A stretch of 64,000 bases of DNA from Enterobacter sp. JUb54. GTDB lineage: Bacteria > Pseudomonadota > Gammaproteobacteria > Enterobacterales > Enterobacteriaceae. Of the stretch, positions 56,503 through 64,000 are shown piece by piece. Each line of letters opens with the position of its first letter. Position 1 is the first letter of the stretch. The notes under the pieces are model-generated. The model was not told the origin of the DNA, made no database searches, and worked only from the letters and a program-made list of their open reading frames with translations. The DNA lies in the NCBI RefSeq assembly GCF_014298075.1, contig NZ_CP060418.1, positions 434,001-498,000 on the forward strand, given 5' to 3'. The position numbers were made by a program, and so were the translations under genes.

Positions 56503-57762
56503 ATGAATGATAAGAGTAATGATGATCTTATAATCCTCCAGACAAGATTATACTATGTTTATAACATTTCATTTTTGATGCTAATGTTTTTTGGTGTGTT
56601 ATTTAGCCCACATATTGCATTTTGGTCATGTGTGTTTTTATTAATGGGTGCATTCTCAAAATCTAAAATAATAAGAGAGGGCATAACAGCTATAGCTATA
56701 GTAATGTTGTTGTTTGCTGCAGTTTCTAGGGAGATAGGTTTCAGTTTGTCTGACGACTTAATTGGCACTTATATGCCAATTTTGAATAAGTGGAAAGAGT
56801 ATGGGACATTTGAATCTACCGGGCTTGGTATTGAGCTCGGTATAGTTATATATCTTGATTTTATACTTAATTTTATCAAAATAACAGATGCAAGAACGCT
56901 ATTGTTCTTTTGTGTATTATTTACTTTGACTTTTTATTTAATTTGGATAAATCTTTTCTTTTCAAAGAGTGTTGATAAAAAAGAACAGGGCATGGCAATC
57001 GCCATATCTCTAGCGTTTATGCAGGTTGGTTTATTGACTCAAACGCTCAGACAGGAGATGGCAACTCCTTTTCTATTGATGGCAATTTATATCTGGGATA
57101 AAAAGAAATTTCCGAGTGTTCTTTTTATAATAATAGCTACTTTTATACATAGCAGTTCGTTAATTATATTTGTTTTTTACTTATTATTTCCTTCAGTTAG
57201 ATTCTGGGGGAAAGTGTTTATTTTTGTCTCTCTTTTTGCTTTTTCATTATGTATCTCACTATTTCCCGGTGTGGTAATAAATGTATTCAATGCATTGTAC
57301 CTACCTTTTTTAGCTAAAAAAATACAGTACTACTTAACTGCCAGAGCATCAGGGGCTTCAGAAATTATTGCTGCAGGTAAGTTTTATCTCCTTATCATTT
57401 TCATCATGATTGCCAATAATATTTTTTTAAAGAAAGAAATTTCTAAAATAGATGGGATAAATAGGAAGATATACGAATTTTGTTTATGGGGTAGTATATG
57501 TAATATGAGTTTTGTTACATTGCCAAATGCTAGTAGATTCTTTCTTATTATACCTGGTTTTTTCATATATTATGTATTTTTACCTATTAGTAAAAAATAC
57601 CCAAATTTCTTTAGGTTTTTGATATTAGTATTTGTACTTTTCTCTTTGTTTGAACCCCAACGATTAGTTGGAGGTGGAATCCCTGGTTTTGAATTGTGGG
57701 ATACTTATAACTGGTTCGAATTAACTCCATTTTATTATGTCAGTGATCTTTTTAGTAAGTGA
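56503..57762 (+). CDS. wzy: Capsule repeat-unit polymerase, Wzy-like (EpsG family)
   Basis: 419 aa integral membrane protein with about 10-12 hydrophobic segments, very A/T-rich. 'VSREIGFSLSDDLIGTYMPI' and 'TQTLRQEMATPFLLMAIYIW' followed by 'TFIHSSSLIIFVFYLLFP' resemble EpsG/Wzy proteins (Arg-Gln and His-Ser periplasmic residues). Position after wzc and absence of any flippase-like sequence support polymerase over Wzx. Polymerase sequences diverge greatly, so the call is by topology and motif. Confidence 0.75.
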   Translation: MNDKSNDDLIILQTRLYYVYNISFLMLMFFGVLFSPHIAFWSCVFLLMGAFSKSKIIREGITAIAIVMLLFAAVSREIGFSLSDDLIGTYMPILNKWKEYGTFESTGLGIELGIVIYLDFILNFIKITDARTLLFFCVLFTLTFYLIWINLFFSKSVDKKEQGMAIAISLAFMQVGLLTQTLRQEMATPFLLMAIYIWDKKKFPSVLFIIIATFIHSSSLIIFVFYLLFPSVRFWGKVFIFVSLFAFSLCISLFPGVVINVFNALYLPFLAKKIQYYLTARASGASEIIAAGKFYLLIIFIMIANNIFLKKEISKIDGINRKIYEFCLWGSICNMSFVTLPNASRFFLIIPGFFIYYVFLPISKKYPNFFRFLILVFVLFSLFEPQRLVGGGIPGFELWDTYNWFELTPFYYVSDLFSK

Positions 57763-57817
57763 TTCACATGGTAAATATCCGATAATTTGGAGTGACTATT
57801 AAAGTGATAGAGGTAAT

Positions 57818-58840
57818 ATGCGTACATTCAAATTTATAATGTTGTTCCTATTATCATTTAAATGCTATTCAACAGAAATGTTAGTTGGTGTTGGTATACA
57901 CCCGACGACTTTTAATGGCTCTACAGAGCAGTTGATATCACTATTAAAGCATTACAACATAACCACAACAAGAACTGACTATCCATGGAGTTCTGTGGAG
58001 AAAGAGAAAGGGAAATATAAGCCAGGCAAGGAGAAGCTAGAATCATTCATAAATACTAGTGCAGAGAATGGAATTAAACCGCTTCTAATATTGGACTATG
58101 GCAATCCTGTTTATGATGTAGCAACTCCAGAAAATCCTAAAAGAAAACCAACGACTGATGCTTCTATATTGGCATTTAAGAATTATTCACTTTGGACAGT
58201 GAATCACTTTGGCAGTAAAGTTTCAATGTATGAAATTTGGAATGAATGGGTACAAGGTTCGGGTAAAAGGAATTTACAAGCAGGCTCGAGCATTGAATCA
58301 GCAAACATGTATGCTAAATTAGTATCTGAAACATGTACTGCAATTAAAAAGAACTACCCCGATAAAAAAGTAATTATTGGCTCTACTTCGCCATCGGATC
58401 GTAATGAATTAAAATGGCTTTCGGCTGTATTGAAAGAAAAAAATGTATTATCGTGTATTGATGGACTTTCTTTGCATATTTATGCCTCTTCTCCAACCAA
58501 AAAGTTAATTCCTGAGAAAACAGTAACAGCAGTAATGTTATTTCAGAATTTCATTCGGAATGAGTTAGAACTTGGATACAATATTCCACTGTATATTACA
58601 GAGATAGGAGTGCCAAGTTTAAAAAATAACAATTATAGCGAACAAGACATAAGTGCATATTTTGAATACATTGTGAAAAATTTTAGCGAACTGGGATATG
58701 TGAAAGGTGTTTGGTGGTATGATTTTATTAATGATGGTGTTGACAGAACAAAAAAAGAGCATAATTTTGGTATACTGAATGAAAATTTAACTGGAAAGCC
58801 CATCGCGGAAAGCATGCGAAATAATAACAAATTAGAGTAA
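57818..58840 (+). CDS. Exported glycoside hydrolase of clan GH-A type
   Basis: 340 aa. N-terminal hydrophobic signal (residues 3-18, then 'CYSTE') implies export, possibly a lipoprotein-like Cys16 but without a clear lipobox. (beta/alpha)8 cellulase/xylosidase-like: 'TTTRTDYPWSSVEKEKGKY', acid/base Glu143 in 'YEIWNEWVQ', nucleophile Glu262 in 'LYITEIGVPS', 'GVWWYDFINDGVD'. Both catalytic acids are kept, so it should be active. Its place within the serotype genes suggests it trims or cleaves the capsule polymer. Exact GH family (5, 39 or related) not decided. Confidence 0.75.
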   Translation: MRTFKFIMLFLLSFKCYSTEMLVGVGIHPTTFNGSTEQLISLLKHYNITTTRTDYPWSSVEKEKGKYKPGKEKLESFINTSAENGIKPLLILDYGNPVYDVATPENPKRKPTTDASILAFKNYSLWTVNHFGSKVSMYEIWNEWVQGSGKRNLQAGSSIESANMYAKLVSETCTAIKKNYPDKKVIIGSTSPSDRNELKWLSAVLKEKNVLSCIDGLSLHIYASSPTKKLIPEKTVTAVMLFQNFIRNELELGYNIPLYITEIGVPSLKNNNYSEQDISAYFEYIVKNFSELGYVKGVWWYDFINDGVDRTKKEHNFGILNENLTGKPIAESMRNNNKLE

Positions 58841-58947
58841 TGAAAGTAACTATTGAATAGTATAGCATTATCATAGTTATACTAGTTAATTTTAAGTATA
58901 ACAATACTACATAATGATCGAGTCATAGACTTATAAAGGGAAAACGC

Positions 58948-59940
58948 ATGAGTTCCAAAAATATTTACATTGATCCGAGATGGAAAAATGCTGGAGGTAT
59001 TGGTACCTTTTACGAAAAAATAAACGAAATAAATAACTATAAAAAAATCGGTTTTAAAGGAAGTCCTGCTTCTCCTGTAGATACAATCCGTACCTCTAAA
59101 AAGATGTTATTTAATAAAGATGCAGTAGTTTTTTTTCCTGGTTATATACCACCTCTCTATAGCAATATGCCATATGTATTTACTATTCACGATTTAAACC
59201 ATCTTGATAGAGAGGATAATTCAAGTTGTGCCAAGAAAATATTTTATAACACAATAATAAAAAAAGGATGTAAAGACGCTTCCTATATTTTCACTGTATC
59301 TAACTTTTCAAAACAGAGAATAATTGAATGGGCTGGAGTGTCTAGTGATAAAGTAATCAATGTAGGTAATGGTGTGTCAGATGCATATCGACCTGATGGG
59401 GACTTCATTAATTTTGGATTTGAGTATTTGCTTTGTGTAAGTAATAGGAAAACACATAAAAATGAAATTGGCGTATTAAATGCTTTTAAAATTGCTGATA
59501 TAGATAAAAAAGTAAAATTGGTTTTTACAGGGAAACCCAACGAAACTATTAAAGTTCAAATAGACAAGTTAGAGCTTAGAGATCGAGTTGTATTTACTGG
59601 TTACTTGGATACTTCTGAACTACCGAAATTATATAGGTCTGCATGTGCCTTAGTATTCCCATCTTTTTATGAAGGATTTGGTCTTCCAGTAATAGAGGCT
59701 CAAGCCAGCGGCATTCCTGTTATTACTTCAGCATCGACCTCCCTGGGTGAGGTTTCTGGAGACGCTGCGATACTAGTTGATCCGTGCCAAATTAGTGAAA
59801 TTGCATTAGGCATCGAAAGGGTACTAAATAGCAAGAATGAATGTTATGAAATGATCCAGAAGGGATTGTTAAATGCTAAGAATTATACTTGGGAAAAAAC
59901 CGCTAAAATTGTTGATACGTATTTAACAAGTATAAAATAA
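58948..59940 (+). CDS. Glycosyltransferase, GT4 family
   Basis: 330 aa GT-B retaining transferase. N-terminal 'GGIGTFYEKI' (acceptor loop), 'FTIHDLNHLD', donor-side 'VFPSFYEGFGLPVIEAQASG' with the EX7E motif, then 'PVITSASTSLGEVSGDAAIL'. Resembles mannosyl/rhamnosyl transferases of O-antigen and capsule clusters. Cytoplasmic face of the membrane; adds one sugar to the undecaprenyl-linked repeat unit. Sugar identity cannot be read. Confidence 0.85.
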   Translation: MSSKNIYIDPRWKNAGGIGTFYEKINEINNYKKIGFKGSPASPVDTIRTSKKMLFNKDAVVFFPGYIPPLYSNMPYVFTIHDLNHLDREDNSSCAKKIFYNTIIKKGCKDASYIFTVSNFSKQRIIEWAGVSSDKVINVGNGVSDAYRPDGDFINFGFEYLLCVSNRKTHKNEIGVLNAFKIADIDKKVKLVFTGKPNETIKVQIDKLELRDRVVFTGYLDTSELPKLYRSACALVFPSFYEGFGLPVIEAQASGIPVITSASTSLGEVSGDAAILVDPCQISEIALGIERVLNSKNECYEMIQKGLLNAKNYTWEKTAKIVDTYLTSIK

Positions 59941-60032
59941 ATTTAACTATGAGGTGAAATCTAGGATTTTATATTGAATTTCGCGATTTAAACTTTCAAT
60001 ATAAACAGTAAATTAATTGATGGAACTAAGTA

Positions 60033-61142
60033 ATGAACACTCCCAATAAAAAAATCCTAATTCTTAGTCACACAGGTCCATATTCAACATTTAAAATTGG
60101 AAGTCATCACTATGCTAATATGTTAAGTGAACTGGGATATAGTGTCTACTATTCGGGTATTTCAAATTCTTTTTTTCATAAGTTAAGGCGATTTATAGCT
60201 AAAGAAAATAAGCCGAGTAAAAAGATAAAAGACACTGTTATCGATAAAGATATTAAAACGTTTCTTCCCCTAACAATGAAAGAGACATGGTTCAAAAGAG
60301 TTATAAATGATTTTTATGCAACGAAGATAATTGATAACAAAATATTTCATATAGAGTATGATATTGTAATATGTGATTATCCATTCTTTTATCCAGTGTT
60401 AAAGAATATAAATTATAAAAAATTAATTTATAGGCCTACAGATAATTATGCGGCAATGAGTGGGCCGAAAGTTAGAGTTTATGAAAGTAAAATATGCTTA
60501 GAAGCGTATAAAATAATATCAACTTCAGATGTTGTTAGAAACGAACTCATTGAAAACTATGGCCAACAATTAAAAGATAAAACACACGTTATAGAAAATG
60601 GATATGACCAAAATTTATTTTATAATAAAAATGAAACAGTAAATAGAAATCATTGTGTATATATTGGTGCGCTGGACTATAGATTTGATTTTATAGCATT
60701 AAAGCATTTGGCTGAAAATAACCCAAATGTGTTTTTTGATATTTATGGACCAATACCCAAAAATTATTCTTCTGTAATAAAACCTAATTTCCTTAAATGT
60801 GAAAATGTAACATTCAAAGGGGAGTTGGATTATCTAAATGTGCCTGATATCCTTAATCGCTATAAAGTAGGACTGCTTCCTCTTGTTGATAATGATTCAA
60901 ATAAAGGCCGAAGTCCGATGAAGTTATGGGAGTATCTATCTTGTGGTCTGAATGTTGTCTATGCCAATATTGACCACGTTGGAGCAATTCCGTGTTTGTA
61001 TAGATATAGTGATCTTCTAGATATAGATTCGATATTTAAAAAAGCATATGATGAAATTGAAAAGCCAAGCAGTCTTTTAGCAGAAATAGAGTCTAACTCA
61101 TGGAGTGGGAAAGTTAACTTACTTTTAAAATATATGGGATAG
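60033..61142 (+). CDS. Glycosyltransferase, GT-B fold
   Basis: 369 aa. Begins 'KKILILSHTGPYSTFKIGSH', a GT-B N-terminal strand; mid-protein 'YDIVICDYPFFYPVL' and 'KLIYRPTDNYAAMSG' resemble GumK (GT70, glucuronosyltransferase) type proteins; C-terminal donor site 'RSPMKLWEYLSCGLNVVYAN'. It lacks the classic EX7E spacing of GT4. A glucuronic-acid transferase is a reasonable guess for an acidic capsule but is inference. Confidence 0.7.
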   Translation: MNTPNKKILILSHTGPYSTFKIGSHHYANMLSELGYSVYYSGISNSFFHKLRRFIAKENKPSKKIKDTVIDKDIKTFLPLTMKETWFKRVINDFYATKIIDNKIFHIEYDIVICDYPFFYPVLKNINYKKLIYRPTDNYAAMSGPKVRVYESKICLEAYKIISTSDVVRNELIENYGQQLKDKTHVIENGYDQNLFYNKNETVNRNHCVYIGALDYRFDFIALKHLAENNPNVFFDIYGPIPKNYSSVIKPNFLKCENVTFKGELDYLNVPDILNRYKVGLLPLVDNDSNKGRSPMKLWEYLSCGLNVVYANIDHVGAIPCLYRYSDLLDIDSIFKKAYDEIEKPSSLLAEIESNSWSGKVNLLLKYMG

Positions 61143-61296
61143 AACTTTTCTAGCGGGATTGTATGCAAATTAATGATTAATTATGTTGTATTGCACATCC
61201 ATTATTTTGAAACTTATCACTGTATCGATTAAAACTAATTATTAGACTGTTCCATTTTTTGATGGTGCTAATTACTATGGATTATAAGGTTTATTT

Positions 61297-62451
61297 ATGT
61301 CAAAAGAGCTAAACGTTGGAATAGTAGCAGACTGGTTAGTTACCTACGCAGGTGCTGAGAGAGTCATTAAGGAATTTGTAGACCTTTATCCGGCATCTGA
61401 ACTTTATGCAGTGGTTGATTTTTTAACAGATGAATCAAGAGCGAACTTTCATAATAAAAGGGCTAAAACTACATTTATTCAAAAGCTTCCTTCTTCAAAC
61501 AAAAAATATCAAAAATATTTACCATTTATGCCATTGGCTATTGAACAACTAGATGTTTCTTCGCATGATATAGTTATTTCAAGCAGTCATGCAGTTGCTA
61601 AAGGAGTATTAACTGGACCTGATCAATTACATATAAGTTATGTTCACTCTCCTATCCGCTATGCATGGGATCTTCAGCATCAGTACTTAAAAGAAGCTGG
61701 ATTAAATAAAGGACTTAAGGGGCTTTTGGCTAAATTAATCTTGCATAAAATCCGATTGTGGGACGTTAGGACTGCAAATGGTGTAGATCATTTCATTGCA
61801 AACTCTCATTTTATAGCAAGAAGAATTAAAAAAGTATATGGACGTAATGCGGATGTCATCTATCCACCAGTTGATGTAGAGCGCTTTAGCTTTTGTGAAG
61901 AGAAAGAGAATTACTATTTTACAGCATCAAGACTTGTCCCATACAAACGCATAGATCTTATTGTTGAAGCATTTAGTCAGATGCCTGATAAGAAATTAGT
62001 TGTCATTGGTGATGGTTCAGAGATGAGTAAAATTAAATCAAAAGCCAGCAAGAATATAGAAATTCTTGGATACCAACCTAATCATGTTATGGAAGAATAC
62101 ATGAGAAAGGCAAAAGCATTTGTTTTTGCTGCAGAAGAAGATTTTGGCATTACTCCAGTAGAAGCTCAGGCATGTGGTACTCCAGTTATTGCTTTCGGTA
62201 AGGGTGGGGCATTGGAAACAATTCGTCCACTTGATGTTGTAGGGCCAACAGGTCTATTTTTCAATGAACAAAATATTGGGTCTGTAATTGCTGCTGTAAA
62301 TAGTTTTGAGCATGAGTTACATCATATCGAACCTGAAAACTGTAGAACAAACGCTTTACAGTTCTCAAATGAACGTTTCCGAAGAGAAATAAATAAATAT
62401 GTAGAGCAAAAATGGTGTTTATTTAAAGAATCCAAAAAAATTGAATATTAA
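61297..62451 (+). CDS. Glycosyltransferase, GT4 family (WbaZ-like)
   Basis: 384 aa. 'IVADWLVTYAGAERVIKEF' and 'ISYVHSPIRYAWDLQHQYL' are typical of WbaZ/mannosyltransferase-type GT4 enzymes; EX7E motif in 'AAEEDFGITPVEAQACGTPV' and donor loop 'FGKGGALETI'. Likely a mannosyltransferase of the repeat unit. WbaZ homologues commonly sit just before wcaJ in Klebsiella loci, as here. Preceded by 154 bp of very A/T-rich non-coding DNA. Confidence 0.82.
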   Translation: MSKELNVGIVADWLVTYAGAERVIKEFVDLYPASELYAVVDFLTDESRANFHNKRAKTTFIQKLPSSNKKYQKYLPFMPLAIEQLDVSSHDIVISSSHAVAKGVLTGPDQLHISYVHSPIRYAWDLQHQYLKEAGLNKGLKGLLAKLILHKIRLWDVRTANGVDHFIANSHFIARRIKKVYGRNADVIYPPVDVERFSFCEEKENYYFTASRLVPYKRIDLIVEAFSQMPDKKLVVIGDGSEMSKIKSKASKNIEILGYQPNHVMEEYMRKAKAFVFAAEEDFGITPVEAQACGTPVIAFGKGGALETIRPLDVVGPTGLFFNEQNIGSVIAAVNSFEHELHHIEPENCRTNALQFSNERFRREINKYVEQKWCLFKESKKIEY

Positions 62452-62521
62452 TAGAGTTTTATACTATTTTGAGAATGATGAACTATATTATTTGATATTT
62501 AATATTTTAAATTGTTGACCT

Positions 62522-63943
62522 ATGGTTAAAAAGAGTGAAACCAGCATGACAACTTATATTCATCGAGCGCGGTCAAACGCAAATGCTTCGCTTATCTCAA
62601 TGGTACAACGTTTTTCAGATATTACGATTATCTTTGTCGGACTGTATGTTATTTGTCTTGCCAATGGAATTGAGTTTGGGTATACACAGACATTACTTTC
62701 ATTAGCTGTGCTAGTAGTGTTCCAGATGATTGGGGGGATAACTGACTTTTATCGTTCGTGGCGAGGTGTTAAGATATCTGCTGAGTTAATTTTAATTCTT
62801 AAAAACTGGACTCTCAGCATACTATTAACATTGGGTTTAGTATCATTATATTCGGATTTTGAAATAAGTTTAACAATATTCATTCAGTGGTATTTGATAG
62901 TGACCATTGGATTTATATGTTGCCGTTCATCAATCAGATTAGGTGCAGGAGCATTACGTAAGTTGGGGTATAACACCAGGCATGTCGCAGTAGTTGGTTC
63001 TATGCCGGCTGGTGTTAATCTATTAAAGGGATTTATGGAGGAGCCATGGTTGGGGTTTATAGTGAAAGGTATTTATGATGATAACCCTATTGATGATTAT
63101 GAAGGGGTACCTTACGCAGGAACATTAAGCAAGCTAATCCAAGATGCTAGAGATGGAAAGTTGGACCGTATATATATAGCTCTTGGTATGAAAGATGAGG
63201 GGAAAATAAAAGAAATAGTTAGTCAACTTACTGATACAACATGTTCAGTTCTATTGATTCCAGATTTATTTACCTTTAATATCCTGCAATCTCGAACTGA
63301 AGAGATAAATGGAGTGCCTGTGGTATCCTTGTTTGATACACCACTTAATGGCATCAATATGATATTTAAACGATTAGAAGATATCATTGTGTCAATGATT
63401 ATTATTCTTCTGATTTCTCCAGTGTTAATTGTTATTTCATTAGCTGTTAAATTATCTTCTCCAGGGCCTGTTATTTTTAGACAGGTACGGTACGGTATGG
63501 ACGGAAAACCGATTAAAGTTTGGAAATTTCGATCAATGACTGTAATGGAAAACGATGATAAGGTTGTACAGGCAACGAAGAATGATATACGAATTACCAA
63601 GGTAGGTAAGTTTTTGAGAAGTACATCATTAGATGAATTACCTCAGTTCTTTAATGTACTATTTGGTCAAATGTCAGTCGTCGGTCCTCGGCCTCACGCA
63701 GTATCGCATAATGAACAATATCGCTCATTGATCCAAGGTTATATGCTTAGACATAAAGTTAAACCAGGTATTACTGGATTAGCTCAGGTGAACGGATGGC
63801 GAGGGGAAACGGACACCTTAGAAAAAATGGAAAAGCGGGTGGAGTTTGACTTGATTTACATCAGAGGGTGGAGTATTTGGCTTGACATGAAAATTATTTT
63901 TCTAACAATATTTAAAGGGTTTGTAAATAAATCTGCATATTGA
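62522..63943 (+). CDS. wcaJ: WcaJ, undecaprenyl-phosphate glucose-1-phosphate transferase
   Basis: Initiating polyisoprenyl-phosphate hexose-1-phosphate transferase, 473 aa. Several N-terminal helices, a Rossmann-like CoA-binding domain ('TRHVAVVGSMPAG'), and the C-terminal catalytic domain: 'LSSPGPVIFRQVRYGMDGK', 'KVWKFRSM', 'RSTSLDELPQFFNVL', 'SVVGPRPHAV'. It transfers glucose-1-phosphate to Und-P, so the capsule repeat unit should begin with glucose (a galactose-initiated locus would have WbaP). ATG at 62522 or 62546 are both possible starts; the second matches known WcaJ N-termini better. Confidence 0.95.
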   Translation: MVKKSETSMTTYIHRARSNANASLISMVQRFSDITIIFVGLYVICLANGIEFGYTQTLLSLAVLVVFQMIGGITDFYRSWRGVKISAELILILKNWTLSILLTLGLVSLYSDFEISLTIFIQWYLIVTIGFICCRSSIRLGAGALRKLGYNTRHVAVVGSMPAGVNLLKGFMEEPWLGFIVKGIYDDNPIDDYEGVPYAGTLSKLIQDARDGKLDRIYIALGMKDEGKIKEIVSQLTDTTCSVLLIPDLFTFNILQSRTEEINGVPVVSLFDTPLNGINMIFKRLEDIIVSMIIILLISPVLIVISLAVKLSSPGPVIFRQVRYGMDGKPIKVWKFRSMTVMENDDKVVQATKNDIRITKVGKFLRSTSLDELPQFFNVLFGQMSVVGPRPHAVSHNEQYRSLIQGYMLRHKVKPGITGLAQVNGWRGETDTLEKMEKRVEFDLIYIRGWSIWLDMKIIFLTIFKGFVNKSAY

Positions 63944-63987
63944 TTACTTTATTCGTGTCTTTGATTTTATAAAATTAAAGGCATAGC

Positions 63988-64000
63988 ATGAGACAAATTA
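63988..64000 (+). CDS. Possible start of the next capsule gene (3' truncated)
   Basis: ATG at 63988 preceded by AAAGG (63977-63981) with 6-nt spacing, 44 bp after wcaJ. Only Met-Arg-Gln-Ile is inside the window, which does not fit gnd. Product unknown. Confidence 0.35.

Overview
The window reads as a chromosome segment of a Klebsiella-type enterobacterium (Klebsiella or Raoultella; I cannot fix the species). The evidence is the E. coli-like core order (yegS, cyaR, yegQ/trhP, baeR, baeS, mdtDCBA, yegD, alkA, udk, dcd, asmA, yegH) leading into a Klebsiella-type group 1 capsule locus (galF, cpsACP, wzi, wza, wzb, wzc, variable genes, wcaJ), plus ERIC and REP repeats. No tRNA, rRNA, CRISPR array or insertion sequence was recognised. 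Layout: 1-4566 is a peptide/nickel-type ABC transporter operon whose binding-protein gene is cut by the left edge. 4612-18579 is the minus-strand core block: lipid kinase YegS, the CRP-type sRNA CyaR, tRNA hydroxylation protein TrhP, and the mdtABCD-baeSR envelope-stress efflux operon with extensive translational coupling. A c-di-GMP phosphodiesterase follows (18930-20468). 20655-33457 is an accessory nutrient and signalling region. Its first part has a dimethylargininase, an amino-acid binding protein with two permeases but no ATPase, an Lrp-type regulator and an AstE-like deacylase. Its second part is the most striking system here: two proline-iminopeptidase-like hydrolases flank a LuxR solo, followed by a complete five-gene peptide ABC transporter. 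The LuxR protein has the Met/Trp replacements of the plant-responsive OryR/XccR/PipR subfamily, and near-identical lux-box-like elements precede both peptidase transcription units. The arrangement predicts uptake and hydrolysis of a small plant-derived peptide or amide under control of the solo regulator. 33692-39690 holds a dicarboxylate/amino-acid symporter, an unassigned LuxR-type regulator with a newly noted 45-aa membrane-protein ORF upstream of it, a complete ERIC, a response regulator with a 7TMR-DISM histidine kinase, and a possible 42-aa membrane protein. 39740-47143 returns to core genes. 47144-64000 is the capsule locus. Identical 14-bp RcsAB-type palindromes lie upstream of galF and cpsACP; a JUMPstart/ops element precedes wzi; a hairpin follows wzc. 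From wza on the DNA becomes markedly AT-rich, as expected for a horizontally exchanged serotype region: Wzy-like polymerase, an exported glycoside hydrolase, three glycosyltransferases and the initiating enzyme WcaJ. Wzx, gnd and sugar-nucleotide genes must lie beyond the right edge.
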